In this document: in pieces, positions 35,330-43,806 of the stretch
How the letters are laid out: each line of letters opens with the position of its first letter
How positions within the stretch are numbered: position 1 is the first letter of the stretch
Assembly: GCA_963837805.1 (NCBI GenBank)
Contig: CAWIOU010000023.1
Span: forward strand, 434,001 to 498,000
Source: Bog-756 sp963837805
GTDB taxonomy: Bacteria; Actinomycetota; Acidimicrobiia; Acidimicrobiales; RAAP-2
Reading direction: 5' to 3'
DNA length: 64,000 nucleotides
Made by a program: the position numbers and the translations under genes
The notes under the pieces: generated by a model
The model's input: only the letters and a program-made list of their open reading frames with translations
The model's database searches: none
Told to the model about the DNA's origin: nothing

Positions 35330-36940
35330 GTGACCGTCGATACGCCAAGTTTGCCCACTACGAGTCGTCCGGAGAAGGGTCTCAAATCGGGAGCGCTCGG
35401 ACTGATCTCGAGCACGGTGATCGGCGTCGCCTCCACGGCACCGGCCTACAGCTTGGCGGCCACCCTTGGATTCGTGGTCGCCGCCATCGGTCTTCAGGCG
35501 CCGATCATCACCATCCTCGCCTTCGTCCCCATGCTGTTCATCGCCTACGGGTACAAGGAGATGAACAACGCCGACCCGGACTGCGGGACCACCTTCACCT
35601 GGGGGGTCCGGGCCTTCGGACCCAAGACCGGTTGGTGGGGCGGTTGGGCCATCATCGCCGCTGACGTCCTGGTCATGGCCAGTCTGGCCCAGATCGCCGG
35701 TCAGTACCTGTTCCTCCTGTTCAACGCCAACACGATCGGCATGGATGCCAGCAGCGGCTGGGTCCTCCTGGTCGGCATCCTCTGGATCGTGGCCATGACG
35801 GCCATCTGCTACGTGGGGATCGAGGTGTCCGCCAACTTCCAGAAAGCCCTCCTCGGGATCGAACTCACCATGCTCCTGGTGCTGTCGATCGTCGCGCTGG
35901 TGAAGGTCGGCAACGGGACCGCCCCCATCGGGCACCTCACGCCCCACTGGAGCTGGTTCAACCCCTTCGACGTGCCGTCGGCGTCTGCGTTCATCAACGG
36001 CATCCTCCTGATGCTGTTCATCTACTGGGGATGGGACACCACGGTGTCGGTCAACGAGGAGACCGCTGATCCCGCCACGGTGCCCGGACGGGCCGCCGTC
36101 CTGTCCACCGTCGTCCTCCTGGTCACCTACGTACTGGTCATCCTGTCGGCCCAGTCCTACGCAGGTGTGGGGACGACCGGCATCGGGCTCGGCAACCCGA
36201 ACAACCAGGGGGACGTCCTGTCCGTTCTGGGCCACTCGGTGTTCGGGACGTCGGGATTCGGCAACGTCCTGTCCCATCTGCTCCTGCTCATGGTGCTCAG
36301 CTCGGCGGCCGCCTCGACCCAGACCACCATTCTTCCGACGGCGCGCACGACGTTGGCCATGAGCGTGTACAAGGCCATTCCCTCCACCTTCTCGAAGATC
36401 CACCGGCGGTTCCTCACGCCGTCGGTGTCGACGGTGGTCATGGGGGTCGCCTCGATCGTCCTGTACGTGGTCATGAACTACATCTCGGCCGGAACGGTCA
36501 TCTCCGACGCCGTGTCGGCGCTCGGGGTGATGATCGCCTTCTACTACGGCCTGACCGGATTCTCGTGCGCCTGGTACTACCGCAAGACCCTCCACGAGAG
36601 CGCCCGCAACCTGTGGTTCCGTGGGATCCTGCCCGCCTTGGGCGGTCTCCTCCTCTACGGAGCGCTCGGCTACAACCTGTGGTTCTACTGGCAACCGGTC
36701 AACAGCTTCACGAGCTGGCACATGCAGTTCTGGCCGCATTGGGACATCGGCGGCGTCTTCCTCATCGACCTCTTCGCCCTCGTACTCGGAGGCGTGCTCA
36801 TGTACTCCTACGCCGCCGTCCGACCGGCCTTCTTCCGCGGCCAAGTGCTCAATCGGGACACGCCGACGCTCGTTCCCGAGGACATCGGTGCCGAGGTGGG
36901 GCTCTTCGGTATCGAACCGTTCGACACCGAGTCGAAGTAG
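35330..36940 (+). CDS. APC-family amino acid or polyamine permease
   Basis: 536 residues with about twelve membrane helices. The first half shows the APC core: GLISSTVIGVASTAPAYSL in helix 1, the unwound substrate-binding glycine stretch, and ANTIGMDASSGWVLLVGILW. It continues with YWGWDTTVSVNEETADPATVPGRAAV, the motif shared with bacterial polyamine and amino-acid importers. The C-terminus is short and acidic. GTG 35330 has AGGAG nine bases before. Likely an importer for amino acids or polyamines, judged from the surrounding catabolic genes and not from residues. It is followed by a 13-bp repeat array before a convergent second permease of the same superfamily. Confidence 0.85.
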   Translation: MTVDTPSLPTTSRPEKGLKSGALGLISSTVIGVASTAPAYSLAATLGFVVAAIGLQAPIITILAFVPMLFIAYGYKEMNNADPDCGTTFTWGVRAFGPKTGWWGGWAIIAADVLVMASLAQIAGQYLFLLFNANTIGMDASSGWVLLVGILWIVAMTAICYVGIEVSANFQKALLGIELTMLLVLSIVALVKVGNGTAPIGHLTPHWSWFNPFDVPSASAFINGILLMLFIYWGWDTTVSVNEETADPATVPGRAAVLSTVVLLVTYVLVILSAQSYAGVGTTGIGLGNPNNQGDVLSVLGHSVFGTSGFGNVLSHLLLLMVLSSAAASTQTTILPTARTTLAMSVYKAIPSTFSKIHRRFLTPSVSTVVMGVASIVLYVVMNYISAGTVISDAVSALGVMIAFYYGLTGFSCAWYYRKTLHESARNLWFRGILPALGGLLLYGALGYNLWFYWQPVNSFTSWHMQFWPHWDIGGVFLIDLFALVLGGVLMYSYAAVRPAFFRGQVLNRDTPTLVPEDIGAEVGLFGIEPFDTESK

Positions 36941-37106
36941 CCGAGTCGAAGTAGCCGGGCCGACGTACGCGAATCGAAGTCACCGAAGTAAACGGATCGA
37001 CAAGCCGATCGAAGTAACAGATCAAGCCGATCGAAGCAAAACACATCGAAGTAACACATCGAAAGCAACACATCGAAGTAACACATCGAAGCAACACATC
37101 GAAGCA
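36925..37106. repeat. Tandem ATCGAAG repeats between two permeases
   Basis: Five copies of a 13-bp unit, ACACATCGAAGTA or ACACATCGAAGCA (one with an extra A), lie at 37041-37106. Upstream, looser copies (GAGTCGAAGTAGCC, GCCGATCGAAGTAACAG) reach back over the last codons and stop codon of the first permease (stop 36938-36940). The array is AT-richer than the genes. The 13-bp core holds TCGAAG each time. The remaining spacer to 37190 shows nothing else. Confidence 0.8.
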
Positions 37107-37190
37107 GCCATGCGACGCAATCAAAACGACGTGGCCGGGACGATCCGGTCCGGGGACCGGCCGTCGTCGTTCACCCCGAACCGTCGTCGT

Positions 37191-38717
37191 TCACCCGGAG
37201 GGCGGATCCGGCGTATAGGTCGATCGACGGATCTTGAAGAACGGTGAGCGCAGGACCCAGGCGCTGACGCCCATCAGGACCACGCCGAGGATGGCCACGC
37301 CGGCCACCGTCCATCGGGCCGACGGGCCGAGCGATGGGATCGACTTGCCGAGTACCCAGACCAGCACCGCGGCGCCGAAGAGAGGAAACACGCCGACCAG
37401 GGCGAGGTCGGTGAGACTCCTGCGGAGCAGCCTGCGGTAGTACCAGGTCGTGGCCAGGGCAGTGAAGATGTAGAACACGGTGAAGGCGATCGACTCGGCA
37501 TTGACCACCGTGTCGAATGCACTCTTGAGCGACGACCACATCACGTAGACGTCGGCCACCACCACCATCACCAGCCCCCAGAACACGGTGGCGAACATCG
37601 GGGTCCGGAACCGGGGATGGACATAGGCGAACCGTCGAGGCAGCAGGCGATCAGTTCCCATCGAATAGGTCACTCGACTGGTGGAGACGATGGTGGCCTG
37701 GGTGGTCCCGAGCACCGAGAGGACCACGGCCAGCACCATGAACTTGGCCCAGCCGCTCCCGACCAGCGTCTGGGCGATGTAGGGAAGGGCGTCGGCGGCA
37801 TGCGCCTGCAGTTGGTCCGGCCGGAGCACCCCCTGGAAACTGACGAACAACCAGGTGAACACCGGCCCCAGGATGGCCACCGAGATGATGGCGGCCTTGC
37901 CCGGATTGGTGCGCTTCTTGGTGGTCTCCTCGTTGATGTAGATGGTGGCGTCCCAGCCGGTGAACAAGAAGATGGCGATGAGCATGGCTCCGGCCAGGCT
38001 TCCCTTGCCGCCCACCCCGCTCACATGGAGCCAGCTCAGGCTGGGGTGGACGGTGCCGGCCCGGTGTTCGACGAAGACAGCCCAGAATGCGATGGCGCTG
38101 AAGACCAGGAGCACCAGGTACTCGATCGAGGCGATCGCCAGTTGGAACCTTGCGGTGTACTTGATCCCGACGGCGGCAATGGCGGTCACCGCCACTCCGA
38201 AGACGGTGGCCGTGAGTACATTTCCCGCGGTGCCGGACACGTCCAATCCGGTGAACGAGAGCACTGCCGGACCGAGAGGCAGGATGTTGCTCACCGAACC
38301 GAGGACGAAGCCGACCAGCATCGACCACCCGATCAGATAGCCGACGAAGGGACCGATGGACCGGGCCACCCAGACATAGGGACCCCCGCAGTTCTGATCC
38401 CACAGATTGAGCCGCTGGTAGCAGAGCGCGATGGCCAGCATCGGGATCATGCTCAGGATGATCGCCGGTCCGGTGGCGTAGGCGGCCACGGCCACCATCC
38501 CGGCCAGCGCCACCGCCGTCGACTGTCCGGGTGCGGAGGTGGCCACCCCGATGACCACGCTCTGGGGGAGCGAGACCACATCGGGGCGAAGCTGGTGGGT
38601 GGACGCATCGGCCACCGCGGCCGGCAACGGCCGGGATGGCTCCTCGGCTAGGTCCGCCGTCGGTCGGTTCGCGTTCATGGAGGAATTTGGCGCCACGGGC
38701 CCCGTGGACCGCATCAT
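37191..38717 (-). CDS. APC-family permease, second copy
   Basis: 508 residues and about twelve helices, sequence-distinct from the first permease but of the same superfamily. Helix 1 SVVIGVATSAPGQSTAVALAG, then LWDQNCGGPYVWVARSIGPFVGYLIGW, the APC segment before helix 3, and LFTGWDATIYINEETTKKRTNPGKAAI, equivalent to the GWD-x-NEET stretch. It probably imports amino acids or amines. The start is unclear: ATG 38717, ATG 38714 or ATG 38678 (MNANRP) all lack a good Shine-Dalgarno. It lies downstream of the aldehyde dehydrogenase on the same strand (63 bp), so one transcript is likely. Confidence 0.85.
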   Translation of the reverse strand: MMRSTGPVAPNSSMNANRPTADLAEEPSRPLPAAVADASTHQLRPDVVSLPQSVVIGVATSAPGQSTAVALAGMVAVAAYATGPAIILSMIPMLAIALCYQRLNLWDQNCGGPYVWVARSIGPFVGYLIGWSMLVGFVLGSVSNILPLGPAVLSFTGLDVSGTAGNVLTATVFGVAVTAIAAVGIKYTARFQLAIASIEYLVLLVFSAIAFWAVFVEHRAGTVHPSLSWLHVSGVGGKGSLAGAMLIAIFLFTGWDATIYINEETTKKRTNPGKAAIISVAILGPVFTWLFVSFQGVLRPDQLQAHAADALPYIAQTLVGSGWAKFMVLAVVLSVLGTTQATIVSTSRVTYSMGTDRLLPRRFAYVHPRFRTPMFATVFWGLVMVVVADVYVMWSSLKSAFDTVVNAESIAFTVFYIFTALATTWYYRRLLRRSLTDLALVGVFPLFGAAVLVWVLGKSIPSLGPSARWTVAGVAILGVVLMGVSAWVLRSPFFKIRRSTYTPDPPSG

Positions 38718-38780
38718 TCAATCACCGGAGCCGCGCTCCGTCGAAACCGGGTGGTGTCCGCCGGTGCCCCGGCGGTCAGC

Positions 38781-40244
38781 TCAACTGCCGATGAAGCTCA
38801 TGACGTGCTTGATGCGGGTGTAGTCCTCGAACCCGTAAGAGGAGAGGTCCTTGCCGTAGCCCGACTGCTTGAATCCCCCGTGGGGCATCTCGGCGGCCAT
38901 GACGATGTGGGTGTTGATCCACACGCATCCGAAGTCGAGCCCCTTGGCCATGCGCATGGCCCGCCCGTGGTCGCGGGTCCACACGCTCGATGCCAGCCCG
39001 TAGCGGACCCCGTTGGCCCAGGACAGCGCCTGCTCCTCGTCGGTGAAGCGCTGGACGGTGATGGCCGGACCGAACATCTCCTCCTGGATCACCTCGTCGG
39101 ACTGCTCGAGGCCGGTGATCACGGTGGGGGCGAAGCAGTAGCCGCGTTCGCCCACCCGCTCCCCGCCGGTCACCACCTCGGCGTGGGAGGGGAGCCGGTC
39201 GAAGAATCCGCTCAGGCGGGCCAGCTGGTTGGCGTTGTTGAGGGGACCGAAGTCGGCGTCCTCGACGTCGAGGCCTCCGACCTTCTGGGCCCGGGCCTGC
39301 TCGACCAGGGCGGCCACGAACTCGTCGTGGACGCGGGGACCGGCCAGCACCCGGGTGGCCGCCGTGCAGTCCTGCCCGGCGTTGAAGTACCCGGCGATGG
39401 CGATGCCCTCGGCGGCGGCGGCCACATCGGCGTCGTCGAAGATCACCACCGGGGCCTTGCCCCCCAGCTCCAGATGGACCCGCTTGACCCCGGCGGCGGC
39501 GGCGCCGGCCACCTCCATGCCGGCCCGGACGCTTCCGGTCACCGAGACCATGGCCGGGGTCGGGTGCTCCACGAGCAGCCGCCCGGTGTCGCGGTCGCCG
39601 CACACCACGTTGAGGGCCCCGTCGGGCAGGAACTCGCTCATGATCTCGGCCATGAGCACCGACGAGGCCGGCGTGGTGTCCGACGGCTTCAACACCATGG
39701 TGTTGCCGGCGGCCAGGGCCGGTGCCCACTTCCACACCGCCATCATCAACGGGTAGTTCCACGGGGTCACCGCGGCGCACACCCCGATCGGCTCACGGCG
39801 GATCATCGAGGTGTGGTCCTTCATGTATTCCCCGGCCGACTTCCCCTCGAGGTGGCGGGCCGCGGTGGCGAAGAAACGGATCTGGTCGACCAGCTGGGGG
39901 ATCTCCTCGGCCAAGGTCACGGCGATCGGCTTGCCGGTGTTCTGGGACTCGACGCGCACCAGGTCGTCGGCCCGGGCTTCGAAGGCGTCGGCGATGCGGA
40001 ACAGGGCCAGGCTGCGGTCAGCCGGGGTGGCGTCACGCCACTCGGGGAACGCCGCGGCCGCCGCGGCCATGGCCAGATCGACGTCCTTGGCCCCGGACAC
40101 CGGAGCCTCGAGGTACTCCTCGCCCGTGCTGGGGTCGATCAGCATGGTCGAGGTACCGTCCGTGGTCTCGACGTTCCGGCCCCCGATGAAGTTGGAAAGC
40201 CTCCCAGATTCCACGGCGGTCCCCTTTCCTTTGTGGTCGCTCAC
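38781..40244 (-). CDS. NAD-dependent aldehyde dehydrogenase, aminobutyraldehyde/betaine-aldehyde type
   Basis: 487 residues. Cofactor motif VTPWNYPLMMAVWKWAPALAAGNTMVLKPSD, shown in part; general base Glu in HLELGGKAPVV; catalytic Cys in NAGQDCTAATR; C-terminal MPHGGFKQSGYGKDLSSYGFEDYTRIKHV. The 'QDCTA' and 'GYGKD.S' forms are typical of gamma-aminobutyraldehyde and betaine aldehyde dehydrogenases. This would oxidise the aldehyde formed by the amine-removing genes across the divergent promoter. GTG 40244 has GGGGAGGA six bases before; GTG 40214 with AAGGAAAGGGG is an alternative. The upstream 9-bp repeat is outside the gene. Confidence 0.88.
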   Translation of the reverse strand: MSDHKGKGTAVESGRLSNFIGGRNVETTDGTSTMLIDPSTGEEYLEAPVSGAKDVDLAMAAAAAAFPEWRDATPADRSLALFRIADAFEARADDLVRVESQNTGKPIAVTLAEEIPQLVDQIRFFATAARHLEGKSAGEYMKDHTSMIRREPIGVCAAVTPWNYPLMMAVWKWAPALAAGNTMVLKPSDTTPASSVLMAEIMSEFLPDGALNVVCGDRDTGRLLVEHPTPAMVSVTGSVRAGMEVAGAAAAGVKRVHLELGGKAPVVIFDDADVAAAAEGIAIAGYFNAGQDCTAATRVLAGPRVHDEFVAALVEQARAQKVGGLDVEDADFGPLNNANQLARLSGFFDRLPSHAEVVTGGERVGERGYCFAPTVITGLEQSDEVIQEEMFGPAITVQRFTDEEQALSWANGVRYGLASSVWTRDHGRAMRMAKGLDFGCVWINTHIVMAAEMPHGGFKQSGYGKDLSSYGFEDYTRIKHVMSFIGS

Positions 40245-40552
40245 TCGGTCCTCCCCGGACGGTCGTTCGGACGCCGTGACCGGCGTAACCGGCGTAACCG
40301 GCGTAACCGGCGTCCCGGGCTCCCCGGGCCGGCCGAATGCCGGCCCCTGACGACACTGTTCCGTCATAGTGGCCGAAGAATTCCCGTCAGACAAGTTTTT
40401 TTTGGCCTGGACCTGAAGTTGCCTACGATTCCAATCGATTTTTCGGACCGATTCTGCTTGAACTGCTATAACTGGCGGTCGATGATCATGTTTCGAGCCC
40501 GCCGATCCGCACCGTCGGTCGATCCGCAGATGAGGGGACTGAGGACCCGACC
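40245..40552. promoter_or_regulatory. Divergent spacer between aldehyde dehydrogenase and lrp
   Basis: 308 bp shared by genes facing away from each other. From 40279 to 40314 are four tandem copies of ACCGGCGTA. The centre (40380-40475) is AT-rich for this genome, with a T8 tract at about 40396, an inverted AATCG/CGATT pair (40433-40437 and 40449-40453) and TATAAC at 40467-40472, a good -10 for the plus strand but with a poor -35. Lrp proteins bind AT-rich inverted repeats in such positions, so autoregulation and control of both sides are likely; the exact site is not decided. Confidence 0.45.
40279..40314. repeat. Four tandem 9-bp ACCGGCGTA repeats
   Basis: ACCGGCGTA is repeated four times (last copy ends ...GCGTC) between the aldehyde dehydrogenase start and the AT-rich promoter centre. 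The unit length equals that of the CCGGCACGA array at 33.6 kb and both contain CCGGC. Confidence 0.85.
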
Positions 40553-41032
40553 ATGACCGCTTCTGTCCCCGGCCCATCAGCCAACGGGCTTCTCGACGAC
40601 GTCAACAAGGCCATCGTTGAGGAGCTGCAGAAGGACGGTCGCCGGACGTACGGCTCGATCGCCGAGGCGGTCGGGCTGTCGGAGGCGGCGGTGCGGCAGC
40701 GGGTGCAGAAGATGCGCGATGCGGGGATCATGCAGATCGTGGCGGTCACGGATCCCCTCCAGGTCGGATTCCGCAGCCAGGCCATGGTCGGGATCCGCGC
40801 CGATGGCGATGCCCGGGTGGTGGCCGAACGCCTGGCCGCGGTGGACGACATCGACTACGTGGTGCTGTGCACCGGCTCGTTCGACATCCTCGTCGAACTG
40901 GTGTGCGAGGACGAGGACACCATCCTCGATCTCCTCAACGGGGTGATCCGCCAGATCCCCGGCGTGCGGGACACCGAGACGTTCATGTACCTCAAGCTCA
41001 CCAAACAGACCTACACCTGGGGGACGAGATGA
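40553..41032 (+). CDS. Lrp/AsnC family regulator
   Basis: 159 residues. N-terminal helix-turn-helix (DDVNKAIVEELQKDGRRTYG, then EAVGLSEAAVRQRVQKM) and a C-terminal RAM/ACT-like ligand-binding domain (VVLCTGSFDILVELVCED) that forms octamers and senses amino acids. The gene's stop overlaps the next ATG (ATGA at 41029-41032), so it is translated with the aminotransferase and FAD oxidoreductase. It probably regulates this operon and the divergent dehydrogenase in response to an amino acid or amine. ATG 40553 is the clear start. Confidence 0.9.
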   Translation: MTASVPGPSANGLLDDVNKAIVEELQKDGRRTYGSIAEAVGLSEAAVRQRVQKMRDAGIMQIVAVTDPLQVGFRSQAMVGIRADGDARVVAERLAAVDDIDYVVLCTGSFDILVELVCEDEDTILDLLNGVIRQIPGVRDTETFMYLKLTKQTYTWGTR

Positions 41033-42392
41033 CCGCCATGTCCAACGAGGCCCTCGAGGAGAGCGCCCATCGCCACCTCTGGATGCACTTCACCCGCATG
41101 TCGCCCACCGGCGACATCCCGGTCATCGTCAGGGGCGACGGCGTCTGGGTGTACGACCAGAACGGGAAGCGGTACCTCGACGGGCTGTCCGGGCTCTTCA
41201 CCAGTCAGATCGGCCACGGGCGCACCGAATTGGCCGAGGCGGCGGCGCGCCAGGCCGAAACCCTGGCCTACTTCCCGGTGTGGAGCTACGCCCACCCGAT
41301 GGCGGTGGCCCTGGCCGACCGGCTGGCCGAGCTCACGCCCGGAGACTGCAACCGCGTCTTCTTCACCACCGGTGGTTCGGAAGCGGTCGAGTCGGCCTGG
41401 AAGCTGGCCCGCCAGTACTTCCGGTTGACCGGCCAGCCCGACCGGCTCAAGGTCATCAGCCGGGACATCGCCTACCACGGGGCCACCATGGGAGCGCTGT
41501 CGATCACCGGCCTCTCCGCCATCAAGACGGCCTTCGAGCCCCTGGTGCCCGGAGCCATCAAGGTGCCCAACACCAACTTCTACCGGGCCCGGTACTTCGC
41601 CGACGACCTCGACGCCTACGGCCAGTGGGCCGCCGACGCCATCGAACAAGCCATCCTCATCGAGGGACCGAGCACGGTGGCCGCCGTGTTCCTCGAGCCC
41701 GTGCAGAATTCGGGGGCTGCTTCCCCCCGCCGCCCGGCTACTTCCAACGGGTGCGGGAGATCTGCGACCGCTACGGGGTGCTCCTCGTGTCGGACGAGGT
41801 CATCTGTGCATTCGGCCGGCTGGGCCATTGGTTCGGCGCCGAGCGCTACGACTACCGGCCCGACATCGTCACCATGGCCAAGGGCCTGACCAGCGGCTAC
41901 TCCCCGCTCGGGGCCATGGCGGTCAGCGACCGCCTGGTCGAGCCCTTCCTCCACGGGGAGAGCTTCCTCCACGGCGTCACCTTCGGCGGCCACCCGGTGA
42001 GTGCGGCCGTGGCCATGGCCAACATGGACGTCTTCGAGAAGGAGAACCTGCTCGAGCACGTGCGCAGGAACGAGGGTGCCTTCCGGGCCTCGTTGGAGAC
42101 GCTCTCCGATCTCCCCATCGTCGGTGACGTGCGGGGGGCGGGCTACTTCTACGGGATCGAACTGGTCAAGGACAAGGACACCCGCGAGACCTTCGACGAC
42201 GACGAGTCGGAGCGCCTGTTGCGGGGGTTCCTGTCGGGCGCGCTCTACGACGCCGGTCTGATCTGCCGGGCGGACGACCGCGGTGACCCGGTGGTCCAGT
42301 TGGCGCCGCCGCTCACCTGCGGCGAGGAGGAGTTCGAGGTGATGACCTCCATCCTGCGCTCGGTACTGACCGAAGCGTGGAAGCAGATCTGA
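41029..42392 (+). CDS. Class III (omega) aminotransferase, one frameshift
   Basis: Joined product of ~454 residues. Fold-type I, class III: VYDQNGKRYLDGLSGLFTSQIGHG, FFTTGGSEAVESAWKLAR, SRDIAYHGATMGALSI, VLLVSDEVICAFGRLG and the cofactor lysine in TMAKGLTSGYSPLGA. The family moves an amino group from a terminal amine or omega-amino acid to pyruvate or 2-oxoglutarate. The frame breaks at G5 (41712-41716). Adding one G joins EPVQNSG to GCFPPPPGYFQRVREI, which restores the family sequence, and the total length 3n+2 fits one lost base. It overlaps lrp upstream (ATGA) and the FAD oxidoreductase downstream by 16 bp. Best guess of substrate: putrescine, beta-alanine or GABA. Confidence 0.88.
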
Positions 42393-43780
42393 GTCCGTCG
42401 TCGGGCGAGGACTACCGACGGCTCTCCCTGTGGTGGGACCGGCTCCCCGGACCGATCGGCATCCGGGCGGCCCTGCCCGGCGACATCGATGTCGACGTGG
42501 CGGTGGTGGGCGGTGGGTTCACCGGGCTGTGGACGGCGTTCTACCTCGCGGAGGCGGACCCGAGCCTGACGATCGCCGTCCTCGAGCGCGACGTCGTCGG
42601 CTTCGGGGCCTCGGGGCGGAACGGGGGATGGTGCTCGGCCCTGTTCGCAGCCTCGGAGGAGAAACTGGACGCTGCCCACGGACCCGGCTCCGGGGAGTCC
42701 ATGCGGCGGGCCATGGAGGGGACGGTCGACGAGGTCGGACGGGTGGTCGAGGCCGAGGGCATCGGGTGCGACTTCGCCCTTGGCGGAACGGTGGTGCTGG
42801 CCCGGACCGCGGTCCAATGGCGACGGGCCCGCGACGAGGTCGCCGCCGCCCGGGATCATGGGGTCGTCGAGGACGATCTCCGGCTCCTGTCGGCGGCCGA
42901 GGCCTCGGCCCGGGTGGGGGCCACCTCGGTCTTCGGGGGCACGTACACCCCGCACTGCGCCACCATCGATCCCGCCCGTCTGGTCCGGGGTCTGGCCGAG
43001 GCCGTGGAGCGGCGGGGCGTCACCATCTACGAAGGAACCGAGGCCACGGAACTGCGGCCCGGCGCGGTGGCCAGCGCCCGGGGCACCGTGCGGGCGGCCA
43101 CCGTGGTCCGGGCGACCGAGGGCTACACCCGGACCCTGCGGGGCGAGGAGCGGATCCTGATCCCGGTGTACTCGCTGATGATCGCCACCGAGCCACTCCC
43201 CGAGGAGTTCTGGGCCACGGCCGGACTGGCCTCCCGGGAGACCTTCAGCGATCATCGCCACCTGATCATCTACGGGCAGCGCACCGCTGACGACCGACTG
43301 GCCTTCGGTGGTCGGGGCGCCCCCTACCACTTCGGTTCGGCCATCCGCCCGGAGTTCGATCGGGACGCCGGCGTGCACGAATCGCTGCGCCTGACGTTGG
43401 TCGACCTGTTCCCGGCGGTGGCCGGATTCGAGATCACCCACCGCTGGGGAGGCCCCCTCGGGATCGCCCGGGACTGGTTCCCTTCGGTGGGGCTCGATGG
43501 CGCCAGCGGCCTGGCCTGGGCCGGCGGGTATGTCGGCGACGGTGTGTCCACCACCAACCTGGCCGGCCGGACCCTGCGCGATCTCATCCTCCGACGGCAG
43601 ACCGAACTGACCGCCCTCCCCTGGGTCGGCCACCGGTCGAAGCGCTGGGAGCCCGAACCATTTCGCTATCTGGGGATCAACGCCGGGCTCCGCCTGGCCG
43701 GCAGCGCGGACCGGGCCGAGGAGAGGAACGGGCGCACCACATGGCGATCCACGGCCCTCGAGCGGATGCTCGGCTCCTGA
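42377..43780 (+). CDS. FAD-dependent amine oxidoreductase (DadA/PuuB-like)
   Basis: 467 residues. N-terminal FAD-binding beta-alpha-beta: DVAVVGGGFTGLWTAFYLAE, with the second motif GFGASGRNGGWCSALF. The substrate domain includes TPHCATIDPARLVRGL and the C-terminal FAD contact LAWAGGYVGDGVSTTNLAGR. Layout fits the DAO/PuuB group that oxidises secondary or primary amines, releasing an aldehyde for the dehydrogenase coded divergently. GTG 42377 is 16 bp inside the aminotransferase gene. Amine choice (glutamylputrescine, sarcosine, D-amino acid) cannot be settled from motifs. Confidence 0.85.
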   Translation: MEADLSPSSGEDYRRLSLWWDRLPGPIGIRAALPGDIDVDVAVVGGGFTGLWTAFYLAEADPSLTIAVLERDVVGFGASGRNGGWCSALFAASEEKLDAAHGPGSGESMRRAMEGTVDEVGRVVEAEGIGCDFALGGTVVLARTAVQWRRARDEVAAARDHGVVEDDLRLLSAAEASARVGATSVFGGTYTPHCATIDPARLVRGLAEAVERRGVTIYEGTEATELRPGAVASARGTVRAATVVRATEGYTRTLRGEERILIPVYSLMIATEPLPEEFWATAGLASRETFSDHRHLIIYGQRTADDRLAFGGRGAPYHFGSAIRPEFDRDAGVHESLRLTLVDLFPAVAGFEITHRWGGPLGIARDWFPSVGLDGASGLAWAGGYVGDGVSTTNLAGRTLRDLILRRQTELTALPWVGHRSKRWEPEPFRYLGINAGLRLAGSADRAEERNGRTTWRSTALERMLGS

Positions 43781-43806
43781 GGGACGGGCGGGTCCGTCCC
43801 GGGAAG

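Noticed and set aside
37041..37106. CRISPR-like array
   Set aside because: Units are 13 bp and directly adjacent without spacers, and there are no cas genes: a minisatellite.
40390..40420. Intrinsic terminator at the T8 tract
   Set aside because: No stable hairpin precedes the T-run and no plus-strand gene ends there. It lies in a divergent promoter region, so an AT-rich regulatory element is more likely.
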